A DNA stretch of 64,000 bases from Lepidodermella squamata (Eukaryota > Gastrotricha). The stretch covers positions 682,001-746,000 of the forward strand of contig JBLDXI010000026.1 in the NCBI GenBank assembly GCA_047495785.1. Reading direction: 5' to 3'. Positions 33,780-46,000 of this stretch are shown in pieces; position 1 is the stretch's first letter; every line of letters starts with the position of its first letter. Under the pieces are notes generated by a model that was given only the letters and a program-made list of their open reading frames with translations, had not been told where the DNA came from and did no database searches. Position numbers and translations under genes: made by a program.

Positions 33780-33975
33780 TGCTGCATGCGACTTTTGAGA
33801 AAGAAAATTCATTAAGCAGTTTCAGCGAAAAATCCGGGGGACATTGACCACAGATAATTGCGAATTGCTGTGGACATCTTGTACATTTTTTCCGAGTTAT
33901 ATTTAGGGCCGCAAAAAAATGTTTACTGCTCTGAGAATGCTCAAGTACAACGCGGTGTGTTTACGAATGTGTGTG

Positions 33976-33995
33976 CTTATCGGAAATCGATAAAG
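33976..33995. promoter_or_regulatory. Upstream element of receptor L
   Basis: CTTATCGGAAATCGATAAAG, matching the word upstream of receptor J at a similar distance (197 bases before the start). Confidence 0.4.
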
Positions 33996-34494
33996 CACGA
34001 ACTTTTCGGAATAGCAAATCGCGTGCCAATTTGCACCCGGTAACTGTGCGCTTCAATTGATCGCGCCCTTTTTCTTACCCAGCATTCAATAAAGTATAGT
34101 ATCACCTCCTCCCTCACACATCAAATATTTCTAGGTCAATTTGGACGTATAATACTACATCAATATTCGAGGACAAAAAATAGAGGCATTAAGCCGGAAG
34201 CGTCATAAACTGCCGTGGTTGAATAAAAGAATTTATTGGCCTTAATCATTAGACAGAGATGACTGAATCAGAACATTTAAGCGAATTAATATGATACATT
34301 TTACTCCCCCAAGTCCTAATAATCCAATAATCCTGCTCCAAAAATGGTCATAGCCTACTGCATCAGATGATAGAACCTCCCTCAACATGTTAAAGCATCA
34401 TGGGTTATGATTAAATAATTAAAATATTGCCGGTCACAGATTTTTCGTGGAATTATTCCAGTCATGCGCTTTCACGGGACTTCGTAAGTGTGGT
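33996..34494. other. Spacer between receptor L and the Cys-loop receptor
   Basis: No gene recognised. Poly(A)-signal-like words on the minus strand near 34228-34240 may serve the ion-channel gene. Confidence 0.35.
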
Positions 34495-35742
34495 TCAGCC
34501 TACGAGGATGAATAATGCATATCCATGAATTGCAATCATTGACAGCAGAGTAATTCCGAAAAACGCCAAATCGAGAAGTCGCAGGTAAGAAACGCCTTTC
34601 CAGCTTTTCGAGCAGAAAGCCGTTTCACTTTCGCTACTGCCTAGGAAGCAAGCGACCAGTTCATACAGCGTGACCCCGGCAGCAACCATAGTCATGAACA
34701 AAACGTAGTCAGATAACAGAATCCTTTGCGATGTCCGAGGAATGTTATCAAGCACGCCAGACATCGCAAGAGCTAAAGCGAGCAAGATCGTGACGCAAAA
34801 CATAGGCCTATCTGGCTCATCCGGTGGCATTACAAACGTAGCCAAAATTAGGAGAGATAGGCAGGTGTTCGGTAGCATTGTACTGAAAACGTAGAACCCA
34901 TACCTACGCGTTACCGATACGTTGAATTTCACTGTTTGAACGTCAGCGCCACTTATTCGATCCGGCTTCATTTCCCAGGAGCATTTCTCGAATTTCCACT
35001 CCGTGAACTGCTTGTTCGAACAGAATAGGTCGATTGCGTTGAAATTAAGCAATTGTATCGATCGTTCAATAGCAAAGGAATATTCACAGGTTTGGCCGTC
35101 GAAAGGGAATTTAGCCAGGTCTAGGTCGCAATCAGCGGAGAAAATGCCGCTTCGAATGAAGTAGAAGCTAATCAGTGGATTGGATTTCGATGAAACAGGC
35201 GTAAGTTTACTGACTACGCCAAGGAGATCCAAGTCGAAATTTTCATCATTTTTCATAAACAGATCGTCAGAACTGGTGGTGAAGAAGTAGTTGGGCATCC
35301 AGAGCTCATTTGGATCAGGAATAAACACGCCCTCCACGCCTCCCTGGTCAATTATCGAGTCATTTCCAAGAATCAGTGTGCAGGTCGAAATGTTCCAACG
35401 CAGTAACATGTAGGTTAGCATTGTTATCTTGCCATCTCGGCTATCAAACTGCAGCAACTTGTCGAAGGCTATCGCAATGTTGATAGGCACTGCTGAACCT
35501 TCGAAATTTCTCGGGGCTGTTTGATTCGGCGAAACGTCTTGGCATAGCTTCAAGAGCAATGCTGCGGTGATTTTGGGGAACGATTTTCCGGCCGGAAAAG
35601 GCGGAATCAAGTTTTCAATTGACAGATTAGGAGATCCCACCAAATTTCCGTCGCCGGAGAGAACTTTCTGAGGAAGCAGAGACTGCTCGCTAACCGCAGT
35701 TGTCGTTGTTGCAGAGGCCCATGGTGGAACGCCTTTTTTCAA
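34495..35742 (-). CDS. Cys-loop ligand-gated ion channel subunit, intronless
   Basis: One uninterrupted frame of about 415 codons encodes an extracellular ligand-binding domain and the channel. It includes LTYMLLRWNISTCTL, WMPNYFF and the Cys-loop CDLDLAKFPFDGQTC (C-x13-C). Four membrane spans follow: M1 from YGFYVFSTMLPNTCLSLLIL, M2 around FCVTILLALALAMSGVLDN, M3 LSDYVLFMTMVAAGVTLYEL, and M4 LAFFGITLLSMIAIHGYALF at the C-terminus. The protein would sit in the plasma membrane as part of a pentamer. There is no PAR motif before M2, so ion selectivity cannot be read. The M3-M4 loop is very short. The true start is unsettled: the frame opens at a TTG, the only nearby ATG is out of frame, and no signal peptide is seen. 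A short 5' exon joined at CTTCCTCAG|AAAGTT is likely. The absence of introns contrasts with the channel at 48005. Confidence 0.9.
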   Translation of the reverse strand: MKKGVPPWASATTTTAVSEQSLLPQKVLSGDGNLVGSPNLSIENLIPPFPAGKSFPKITAALLLKLCQDVSPNQTAPRNFEGSAVPINIAIAFDKLLQFDSRDGKITMLTYMLLRWNISTCTLILGNDSIIDQGGVEGVFIPDPNELWMPNYFFTTSSDDLFMKNDENFDLDLLGVVSKLTPVSSKSNPLISFYFIRSGIFSADCDLDLAKFPFDGQTCEYSFAIERSIQLLNFNAIDLFCSNKQFTEWKFEKCSWEMKPDRISGADVQTVKFNVSVTRRYGFYVFSTMLPNTCLSLLILATFVMPPDEPDRPMFCVTILLALALAMSGVLDNIPRTSQRILLSDYVLFMTMVAAGVTLYELVACFLGSSESETAFCSKSWKGVSYLRLLDLAFFGITLLSMIAIHGYALFILVG

Positions 35743-36129
35743 AGGAAGTCAGGTTATTCTGTTATCCAAAGATTTCAATTTCATGGGTGAAAGGCACATC
35801 TAGCTTCCTATAACTCTACTAATTGACATCACAATTAAGCGGAATTACATTTCCCAGCAGCTAATCCCAAATCCTTTCTACAATCTGATTGCGAAACTGG
35901 GAAGTTTGAAGTTTCCAAGAAGGTTTCTGATGGATCTCTGTTGGCAGTTCTCAGGGATTCTTAGAGGAATGAAGAGAATTGAGATGAATGAAGAGATTCT
36001 CAGAGGGATTCTCAGGGTTTCCCAGTGGTTTTCAGGGATCTCTGTGGGTGGTAAGGAGGAGCCGCGTACCTCAGGAGTCCGGGAATTCGGAAATTTTTGA
36101 AAGAGCGAAAGGATCCCCTGTTACTTTTT
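35743..36129. other. Spacer upstream of the ion-channel gene
   Basis: No gene recognised; 35930-36060 has irregular GGATTCTCAGGG/TCTCAGGGAT repeats. A 5' exon of the ion-channel gene may be hidden here. Confidence 0.35.
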
Positions 36130-37811
36130 TTAAGATTTTGGCTGGGATAATGCTATCTGCAACTCGTTCGGCTGAGCCTTGTTGGAACTCTGGGATTGTA
36201 AGGAGCAGCCATAAGGACGAAACACACCTGTTGAGATCGACGTGGCGTCAGTCACTGAGGCAGTTGCCGTTGCATCACTTGAAACCATTTGTTGCGTTGA
36301 CGTGAAATCTGCTCCACTTGAAGCTGAAATAGCAGTTGCCGCGTCCGTTGAAGACTATGTCATACATAGATTCTAGTTTATATCAAAGATCACGAAATAA
36401 CTCAAACCCATTGAATCGCAACCGTACTGCTTGAAGTTCCACTGTCTTGAGTTGTTGACCCTACGCCGGGTGATGTTGAAGCAGAGTCGATCGACGTTGA
36501 ATCAGTCGAAGCTATTGGTGAATATAAATGTGCAATCCCCTTTTCTAGGACGAGCTGTCCCTGGAATTCATACTTGGTTTTGTCTTGGCTGGAGACGTCA
36601 ATGGCTTGCTGGTTGAAGTTGAATCAGTCTGCGTTGCTGTAGTTGTCGATACCTGGCTGGTTGAGGTCGTAGCAGATTCTGTTGACGTCGAATCAGCCGG
36701 GGCTGTTGTAGTTGTTGTTTCGGGCGGATCTGGCGGCGACAAATCATAGAATTTGACATACTGGATTGTCGCCTTTGTGAACTTCGATGTCGCCATGCCC
36801 AGCACCAAATCCGGAATTTCTATGAGCTTCTGGGTTCCACTACCATCATCTTTCTTCTGCTCGGTCGTGTACTGGCTGCATATATGATTTCCATCTAAGC
36901 TAGCACCATTTGCCGCAACATATAACTATAAATACAATTTAAACAAATAGCCGAAAATTCTCATGCATTTATACTTGTGTGATGTTCTCTTCGTCTTTTT
37001 TTTGGAGAACTAGTACCACATCCGTGTAGGGCGTGGAAGTGAACTCGACATTAGAGGTATCTGGACAACCAGGTACCTTAGTAGAATCCGATTGATCTGA
37101 TATTAGGCTTGAGCCCATTTCCGTGTAAAAACCGTATTGATAGGTAAACCCGTATCGTGGCTTCATGATCACAGCATAGCCTTGCATTTTTGCGTTATCA
37201 ATGCATATATTGCTTCCATCACACGGTTCCTTCATAGCGGCCTTGTTGAGGAAGAACAAGGTGAAAAATGCGCCTTTTTATGGGCAGATTTTTAGAGTCA
37301 AATCATTAGAAATGATGGTTAATTACCCGCTGGGTCTTCGGGATTTATTTCATACTCAAGCGATACAGACAACTCCACGCGCCAAAATTTGTGGCTTGCG
37401 AGCTGTTAAATGTATCAACGCTTAGTAACAAAAAATGAGATTTTTGAGCTATTAACAATACCGGCTCTTGGAAATAGATAGCACCCGCCTTTCCATCGCC
37501 CGATCCCAGTACTAAATCGGGAGCATTTAGGCCAGAAACGACGCCGAGTGCCTTGTAAGCAGTTTGATCCGGTGACAAGCAAGTATATTTTGTTAGACTT
37601 AGGTCCTCATAAATTCTTTGACTATAGTCAGCCGTTGGCAGGGGAACCTCTGGGATTGGATCTTCGTACGCATACGCAGGACAATCACTCGGAATCACAC
37701 AAGCTATTAATTGCTAACATTGCTAACGCGGATTAATGCGGCAATGGGAAACTTACGCGTGATTGTTAGAATTACTATCAGAGGCAAAGGTAGAGTTAGT
37801 GACGCTAGCAT
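36130..37811 (-). CDS. Secreted protein with a Thr/Ser-rich (mucin-like) tail
   Basis: Not assigned to a family. Proposed exons: 37757-37811, 37462-37703, 37327-37402, 36975-37273, a 36925-to-about-36563 exon, a small exon near 36420-36511, and about 36130-36358. Exon 1 encodes a signal peptide (MLASLTLPLPLIVILTI). The next four exons give a globular region with paired cysteines and two copies of an APDLVLG/IPDLVLG-type word, about 90 residues apart in frame, possibly two repeats of one domain. The tail is almost entirely Thr, Ser and Ala (TTTTTAPADSTSTESATT), as in O-glycosylated surface or cuticle proteins. The first five junctions are supported by phase. The tail exons are inferred from composition only, and the protein may instead end at 36545. 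Confidence 0.6.
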
Positions 37812-39151
37812 TATTCTTATGCTTTCAAACAAAAGTGTCTTGGTTTTGACAGCATTCCAATGATTCGAGAAGCGCAGATATTAAAACTTTTTTGTTTATT
37901 TTTCCTTGAGCTCTGGGCAATTATTGCATTCGCGATTGACAAACTCTAAATTAAATGCGTGGTTATAGCTTAAATTCTCATTTGCCGCTTCCGAAAAATT
38001 TATTTTGAAAATATTGCAAACAACATCTCTTCGTTTTCATTTCCTTAACTGAAAAGTCCGTTAGCAATATTGTTTCAAACGTTTTAGTCGAGATTTTTTC
38101 ATTGCGTCGAACGCTTATTATATCGAGAGAAAACTGTGATGTCTTTCACTCACGATAAACTCTTGAGGGGAAATTCTGCGGAAACTGAAAAGTGACTTTC
38201 AAAAGACAACAGTTTGGAAAAGTGAAAATTAAACGTTCACCCAATTAATTACCGAGTAATAAATGTTGATGTATTTCATTTGACCAGCAAAAATTCCCTT
38301 GCCTTGCGTCCGAGTTACACTTTCTATTTTTGTTTCATTCGAACCTAGAGGTAAAAGAGTAACGAAAGCGCCCATAATATTATTGTTTTTTTGGGTCAGG
38401 TTTCAACCGCGCGCGTAGCTTATATCCTCGCTATTGAACCTTAATTACTTCTATTAAATGTGGAATCAGAAAAAATGGCTAAAAAATCTTATAAATTTGG
38501 ACATTGTGCCTGATTATTTCTTTGAAGCGGAAATTTATTCGCTGAATCCGAAGCAGATAATATTTTAACGGACCAAATTTGCCTGTTGCGGAACCTAATT
38601 TTAGTTAAGAAAAAGGTCGCTTTTCAAATATTTCCACGAATTCTAGTTTATTTATGAATTCTATTTATGAATTCTATAATGAAGAATGCGTCTTATCCAG
38701 AATTTCACGCTGAATTCAAAGAAAATTTATTTCAAATTATGCCGATCGATCATGACATCCTTAGAAGCTTCGAAAATGGGGTTTAGGCCCATTAAAAATT
38801 CCAAAATTTGGTTCCGCTAAAAGTAAGACCCAATCCGAAGTACCAAATTTATGGGATTTATGGGTAGGTAAAGATCACCATTTTTCAATAAGCTTTTCAA
38901 TTCGTGTGGCATTGATGAAAAATATTGAGTAGTCGAGTAATTGAAAAACAGTCGTGTTTATCTCCCAAATACAACAAAAGGTGTTCACCGTTATATTGAG
39001 ACGGTTCGTTGTTATCTTTGGAGATTTCGCAGCCATTGCTATGATAAAGCGTCGGTTTTCGGGTTCAAAGTTCATCGATGCGTCGCACTGAAAAAAACCA
39101 AAAAAATATCGATTAATTTTTTGAGCTCTTCGAATAGCCAAAATTATACAG
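37812..39151. other. AT-rich intergenic region
   Basis: About 1.3 kb between the divergently transcribed secreted-protein and transporter genes. No gene recognised; several ATTTATGAATTCTAT near-repeats at 38640-38680. Confidence 0.4.
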
Positions 39152-39307
39152 AGTGGCCACAAAAGGCAGCAGAGGAGGTGGGATTTTCGCGCATCAATTT
39201 AAAGAGAAGTATTAAGAAATTGAAGAGTTGAAAATTTTGAATTTTTCAAAGCGCCTCATATAATTGATGCGCTACAATTCCGCCCCTTTTCTGCTTTTTG
39301 TGGCCAC
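39152..39307. repeat. Degenerate inverted repeat
   Basis: GTGGCCACAAAAGGCAGCAG .. GCGCATCAAT on the left is mirrored by ATTGATGCGC .. CTGCTTTTTGTGGCCAC on the right; about 45-base arms around 70 bases. It resembles an old MITE upstream of the transporter gene. Confidence 0.5.
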
Positions 39308-39623
39308 CTTGTCGATAACTAGATATTTGGGAATATCGTCGAAAAAACTTGCAGAAAAATTCTATTCTTTAGAAATAATCAATTTCACTGAACAAGTTTT
39401 TCAAAATTTCGAGAATAAAGAAGAGCAGAGGTCTGAACGTTACCATCTGGCGCGTTGTTTTAATTTCCGTTGTTTACATAAGCGGCTGGTTATGTGAAGT
39501 GAACACGAAACACCTGGCGACTCATGTCGCAAAACTGAAAATTAGATTTACTTCATTTTCACAAATTTAAACTTCTTCAAGGTATCAGCTATCGTATCTG
39601 CTATCATAGCCGGCGTATTGTCA

Positions 39624-41896
39624 ATGTTTCGAAGACGGCCATCGCCGCCGTTGCTAATTGAAGATGAGTCACCGGGTACGAACGAGCGATGGACGCCGAA
39701 ATTGGTGATATCAAGCGTGGCCGTTGCTATGGGCCAAATCACGATTTGCTGCTATTTTTTGCAATGGAGCTGCATCGCGAGAATAGCCCCTGAGTTATCG
39801 GCCTATCATCGGAAAGAATTCCCTCTAGCTTTTAGCTTTTATGGAGTCGGCATAGGAATCATGATCCTGATATCGATGTTCCTAAGGAATACGCAGCGTG
39901 ACCGAATTTCGGACAGGTTAGATCTTTTTCAGTTAAAAAATCGAATTTTTATCGAAATTGTTTAGGGTTGCTATGGCTTTTGTTGAAGGGGCTCATGCCT
40001 GCGTGATGCTGTTCTTGAGCTACTTACTGACCTTCGAACGAGATACTGACATGCCTGGCATGTTTTTATGGCCAGCATCTTGCCCTCTTATTGGCATGAT
40101 TCATGGTGAGTGATTTTTTCGTAAAATTTCCTAATTTTTTCCGATTTTTTTGCAGCGTGTGAGCTTCTAATTACCCCTGCGATACTCGTCGAAATCGCCC
40201 CGAAGAGCCTTCGAGGGACATGTGCCAGCCTTCAAGGCGTGTTTTTCGCCCTCGGATTCGCCGTAGCAACCCTATCCTATGCAATACTAGTCGACTATCC
40301 AATCATCCTATGGCATTTTTTAAACAGTAATTTTAAAATTTTAAAATTTTACAAAATATTGAATCAAAATGAATTTTTTAAATTTCATTGAAAAATTTAA
40401 AATTTAAAATTAATTTAATTTAATTTTTCAGTTTTCGCAATCCTGACGCATGCCGTTCAAGCCGTCCTACTATACTTCTTCAGCGCCGACAATCCACGCT
40501 GGCTCGTCCATAAACAGCTCTTCGTAAAAGCCGAAGAAGCCCTACAACAACTCGGCCGCCGCGAAAAAGAGCTAGACGAGCTGAAAAAAGAAGCCGAGGA
40601 GTACGAAAAGTCGAAACGCGGCCAGAAGTTCAACCTATTCGTGTGCATGTGCAACCACTGCGGCGAATTCGGCCTGCCTCTTTTCATTTCGATCAGCGTG
40701 GCCTTGGTCCACCTTATCACAACTGGCTTTTACGTTGGCGAAATTTTCCGAGGCGAATCTTACCGAAATATAACAGGATTCACTGTCTCGCAGCCGCAAT
40801 TAGGAATTAATTCCTTAGGTAAAAAGAATATTATTATTTTCTCAGATTTTGAAATTGAAAATTAAATTAAATTGAATTGAAAAATTTGAAAATTCACAGC
40901 AAATTCGAAATTTTGAAATTTTTAATTGAAGTTTTAAATGTCAGATTTCAAATTTTTGAATCAATTTGTAGGGCTTGTTTCTGGCCGGGTGGTATTTCTC
41001 GTTATTGGCTTAGTAATCAACCTATTTTTCGTCGATCGCATCGGTCGGCGACCTTTAATGATCGGCGGCCTAGCTTCAATGGCCATTTCATTCTTCGTCC
41101 TCGCAATCGGCCTTCACTACCAAAATTTCGCCGCCGTAGTAGCCGGGCACTTTTCCTACGCAATTTCCAACTCGGTCGGCCCAGCTCCGATTTCAGCTTT
41201 CATGATCGCCGAAATGTTTGCTCCGGCATACCGTATAGCAGCTAACAGCTTTTCAATCGTGCTGGCCTCTATCGGCGACTTGGCCATTCAAATGTTGGCG
41301 CGGCAAATTTTCGACGAAGAGGTGAGCTGGGTTCATTTAATTTTTAAATTTTCCAATTTCCCGGTCATTAATAACCCGATAATAAAACTATACGCAAGTG
41401 CAAATTAAGCGCGCATGGTCGGATTTTTAAGAAACTTTGAGCTGCGCGTTGTCAAAGGGCTACTTTCAAATATTCTGGCGGTTTTATAGTCATTCGAAGG
41501 AGGATGGCTTGAATTTCATTTAGGTATATGAACCGCCAGAGTATTCGGAAGTAGCCCTTTGACAACGCGCAGCTCAAAGTTGCTAAAAATCGACTTGGCA
41601 CGAGCACATGCCCGACTTTTTGGGGCTCTGACCTCGACCTAGACCTATATTTTCATTTATTTTTAAATTTTTAATTTCAGAGCATTCGGGAATCTGAGAT
41701 TGTGATAATGTCTCTCATCTGCCTTATCGAACTTTTCCTGCTGTACATGTTCCTGCCCGAAACAGTTGGCGTGCCAGCGAGAGAAATCGTCGATAAACTG
41801 ACCCTAGCTAAGAAACGAAACGCCTCGGACGCTAGTGGCGCCCCGGCCGGTAGCAACGTCGACGCGATACCAATGGAAGAAATGGCTCGTTATTAA
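39624..41896 (+). CDS. MFS sugar-porter-family transporter (SLC2-like)
   Basis: Six exons: 39624-39916, 39966-40105, 40156-40326, 40432-40818, 40972-41321, 41681-41896; 518 residues. A multispanning plasma-membrane carrier. About twelve hydrophobic segments can be counted. Family marks are the central NPRWL (from PESPRWL) followed by a charged cytoplasmic loop (ELDELKKEAEEYEKSK), VDRIGRRPLMIGG in the second half, and LPETVGVPAREI near the C-terminus, the equivalent of PETKG. Substrate cannot be read; sugars or polyols are the usual cargo, and organic ions are possible. The start is the first ATG of the frame (MFRRRPSPPLL). All junctions are GT-AG and keep frame. The last intron carries an inverted-repeat insertion. 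AATAAA lies about 60 bases after the stop. Confidence 0.9.
41418..41594. mobile_element. MITE-like inverted repeat in the last transporter intron
   Basis: The left arm 41418-41483 (GTCGGATTTTTAAGAAACTT .. TCTGGCGGTT) is repeated inverted at 41530-41594 (AACCGCCAGA .. TAAAAATCGAC), about 90% identical, with a 46-base spacer. It expands a normally about 50-base intron to 359 bases. The arms lie on the transcribed strand and would form a strong hairpin in the pre-mRNA. Confidence 0.8.
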
Positions 41897-41997
41897 TCTC
41901 TCAGGCTTTCAAGTTTTTCGTCTCATTGATTTTTCTTGTGTTTCTTTTTCACGAATAAAATTTTTGTTTGAGAAAAATTGCGAATTTTTCATCTCCA

Positions 41998-42730
41998 TCA
42001 ATTTATTGTAACCATCAATATCAAAGCGAGAATCAATGAAAATGATAAAAATTGCGGCTTCGTCGGTTGGCTGGCGTGATTGCACAAATTTCGAATAGAA
42101 CAGCAGTACATTTCAAGGAAGAATTCCTTCCGCTCGGCCCAAATCGTATCGCCTTCGCATTCCAAGGTACAGTATCGAAAAATGGTTTTATTCGTTTTCG
42201 TATAGGAATGAACACGCTTCTGTAAAATAAGATTATTCAAGAATTGGAAAAGTTCAAATAATTGACTACATTAAATTAAATTAGATTATAACAGAGAGAT
42301 TCTCAAAATTCCCAGAAAAATCAGGGATAACCACGTCAATTTTTGTTAGAAATTCCAGAATTTTTGGGACAAGGCTGATTCTTAAGCATCGAAAAATAAA
42401 ATGCTCGAAAATTACCCCTCGATAAGGTAGGTTACTACTAAATAAATTTATATATTTTTTCATTTAATATAAGACAAACCATGCAGAATCCCTCTGTTTC
42501 GCACGTGCTGGTGGCATTGTAAACGTCTCGAAATGAGGTTGTAGTACTTTCGATGCAGTTAATAGTCAGTCCATAAGCGGCTTCTAACTTCGAAATCGGA
42601 GCTAGAAACACAAATTGCTTATGCAAACACAGGCCCTACCTGTAAACTGAACCCCCAAGTTGAACCATGAAGCCAACGAAAATAACACAGTGATAAGCGA
42701 AATGCATGAAAATTTCACATTCATGCTCAT
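41998..42730 (-). CDS. Small secreted, probably GPI-anchored Ly6/three-finger-like protein
   Basis: Three exons: 42640-42730, 42480-42601, 41998-42219; 144 residues. The N-terminus MSMNVKFSCISLITVLFSLAS is a signal peptide. The mature part is Cys-rich (YGLTINCIES.., TCETEGFCMVC, YCTLECEG) and ends in the MYCCSIRNLCN arrangement that is typical of Ly6/uPAR proteins. A hydrophobic C-terminal tail (FLSFSLILALILMVTI) fits a GPI anchor signal. The gene converges with the transporter gene, with about 100 bases between stop codons. Exon 1/2 junctions use GTAGGG and TTTCTAG. The cysteine spacing of the first finger is not canonical, so the family call is moderate. Confidence 0.7.
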
Positions 42731-43005
42731 ATTCTCCTTGTTGGGCGACTACAACTTGTGATGCTAATAATACAGTTTCGGCATTATTTGTTTCCTTCCC
42801 ATTGTTATGAAACCCTCACGCAGGTACATACCTAATAATATTAAACCAAGTGAGGGTTTTTTTCTTTTAACGGAATGGTAAAAGTTTAGTGCACCCTAAG
42901 TTCGAGTAAACAACTAACAAGCCTCGAGTTTTTATTTTATTATAATATAAAAGTTTTCTTCAACAAGAGTTCAAACAATAAAATGATCAAGTGCTTGATA
43001 GAAAT

Positions 43006-46000
43006 TCAGGCAAATTTCGCGATGACTTTTTGAATCCATTCAGAGAGAGCCCAAATTCGGGTGTAGACATCAGGGGCCCGGGATCCTGCGCAGCCTTTAC
43101 CGAATGATAACAGTCCGTGTAGTTCCCATTTAGCTCCGACTTGGCAAGCGAGCGGGCTTCCAGAGTCGAGCATTGCTGCGGAAAAATAATTAAATATTAA
43201 ATAATTTGATAGATGATTTTTTCTAGTACCGTGGCACAATTGGTTAGATCCGATTTCATAGCCAGCGCAGAACATGTTTTTCGTCACAAGGGCTTCGTAC
43301 ATGACATGGCGATTGCGGCACTTTTCTTGGGACACGATTGGCACGTGAATTTGGCGCAGTTTGTCCTTCCGGCCTGATTTCGATTCGTGCCAGCCGATTG
43401 TGTAGCATCGATCATAGCGGCGGACGTCGCGAGATGGCAAGCAAATAGCTCCGGTTTGGCCATCAAAGTTGATCTAATTTGAAAAATAATCAAGCTTAAA
43501 ATTTCAAAAAATTTAGTTTCCGACTATTTTATATTTTATTTAATAAAATCCTAAAAATTTGAGTCGGAAAATAAGACAATTTTACCGGAGTTGCAAGCTT
43601 GATCAGAGCAATGTCGAATTCTTTCGAATTTCCAGGCACTTTTCCAAACTCAACATGGGCGTAAATGTTGGAGATTTGAGGACCGGCAACCGCACTAGAG
43701 CCGCCTGGAATCGAAACCTCCCAAAGCTTTACATTACGGTACTCATTTTGAAAGCAATGAGCCGAAGCCAGGATCCATTCTAAAATATTCGAAACTATTA
43801 GGAAAAATCGAAATGGGACTTCGAAACTCACTGTCGCTGATAATTGTTCCAGCACATCGGTGTTGCTTTTGAAACATCAAGTGAACCATCCAAGGGAAAA
43901 CGCCGTTCTAAAAATGTGAAAAAATCGTAAAATAAATATAAAAAAGTGATAAATAGATTGATAAAAAACGCATTTTGAACCACTAAAAATGAGGTGGACT
44001 TGAAAAATTTTACAAAATTTATAAATCAATAACATCCCAAGTTATAAACCACGTTACTTTGCTTAATCCAAATATTTTGAAAAATAAGGAAAAAATTAAA
44101 AAAATTACCTCAACAACAGTTGACCCTCCAATTAGGAAGGGCGATGACCCTGAAAACACAGGAGAAGCCGGTGCCAGGGCGTTAAGCGCTATGCCGCAAG
44201 TGGGCGACAGCATCTCATCATCGTGGCCAATAATTAGTGCCGGCAATTTTTCATCCTCCGCAAATACGGCTTTGTACGAAAATTCAAAACCGCGATCTTC
44301 AATCCAAGAATCGGCGCGAAAAATGATTTCGGCGCCATTTCGCGTGTTAATGACAAAGGCCTCTTCAAACGGCGGCTCATTGGCGCCGTTGCAGAACCTA
44401 ACCCATTGCGGCTTGTTGTCTAAATCTTGGTATTTAATCATCAGAAAATCAGCGGCGCATTCTTTCGAAGCTTGGACCGAAAAATCGAGAAATCGAAATT
44501 CGATTCGCGTCAAATTGTAACTGTCATCCTTCGCCTTTGGAGCTGGCAGCAGCTGCCAACGGCACATTAAGGTGGACGGGTATGTTGGGGACATGGTATA
44601 GGCTGGTGATTGGATGAAGCCAGAGTGGTCTTTCAGTGAAATTCCGGTGGAAGTTGTGCAAGAATCTTCGCTATTAGCCGGCGGGGTTGGAACGGGTGGT
44701 TTCAAATTCGTTGACCCAGTTAAGGTAGATTCCTCGAGGGCCGTTATTGACTTCCATTTCAGGAAGAAGCCGTCCATAGTTGTTGATGAGTCGGTTTCAA
44801 AGACGACCATAACCCATGACGAGCCGATTATCAGCGATTTCGGAGTCGATTTTCCGCACACTCGTTGGCCGAATTTCATCGAGTCGACCCCGCGAGGATA
44901 GAAATTTATCGCATCGAAGGAGCAGTCACCCTGCGTTTCAGATGGCTCGATGCCAAAAGTTTGATTGAAGGTGATCAAAATTTTCTAAAAATGATCAAAA
45001 TTGAAATGGAATCAAAAATGAAAAATCTGATTGTTTTAATTGAATTTAAAATCAAATTGAAATTTTTGAATTTTTGAAATAATTTTTAAAATAATTTTCT
45101 AAATTCTTTAAATTGTCAAAAAATTGATAAATTTAAAATTTATGTTTTTTTACTTTAGACAAAAATTGAAGTTTTAAATTAAATTAAAATTTTGAAATTT
45201 TTACCGTATCAGGAGGTGACATAATGTACCAGACACATCGAACATTATTATCGTATTTTTTCGGGTAATTTTTCGACCCGAACGCACCACTTGACCCAGT
45301 TTGATATCGCGGCGATCCGCAACCGGAATCGATAATTTCGCGCTCAATCGGTGCCATATCACCAGTCTCCAGCGGCATTTCCTCCGGCTTTGGCTTGTCT
45401 TTAACACAGCCCCGCTCGTCATCTCGCGTCGGACAGTCGCCGAACGTGTCGCATTTGTACGAGTGAGGAATGCACCGCGACCCACCTGGTTGAAGTAGGT
45501 CATGAAAATTCTCACACGCGAAATAGGACATTGAACACTGCTTGTTATGCGATTCCAACGCCCGGCCGGTGTGAAAATCGATGCGAAACGGCTTAGCCGG
45601 CGCGTCATTTATCTCAACTTCAATAATCACCGATCGGCCAGGTTCGCCGTAGAAATTCGGTATGGAAACTTTCCCGCAAAATTGGCCTAATTGTTGTTTA
45701 TTCGCGTGACCGTCAATGTAGGAAATTTTGACCCAGTTACGCTCACATCGCCGCCCTGAATCATCAACAACTTTCCGCTCGTCCAGGTCGTTTTGATCGA
45801 ATTTCGTCTCGGCAATGTCGAAATCGTGAAATTCAAGCCGCAGCGATTGGCTATCGTCGCCATCGGTTCCCATTCGGAAACGGGGTTTAGGCCTTTGAGA
45901 CCGTTGTATCGCGTCCTGCTCGGCGAGTAAGTCGTTCGACCTCGGAGCTGCGATAAGATCATCGAGTTCGCTGATGAAATCGTCGAAAAGCAGCCGCCAT

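Noticed and set aside
44059-44520. 153-codon plus-strand open frame
   Set aside because: Lies antisense to the CUB exon of the protease gene and has no domain of its own.
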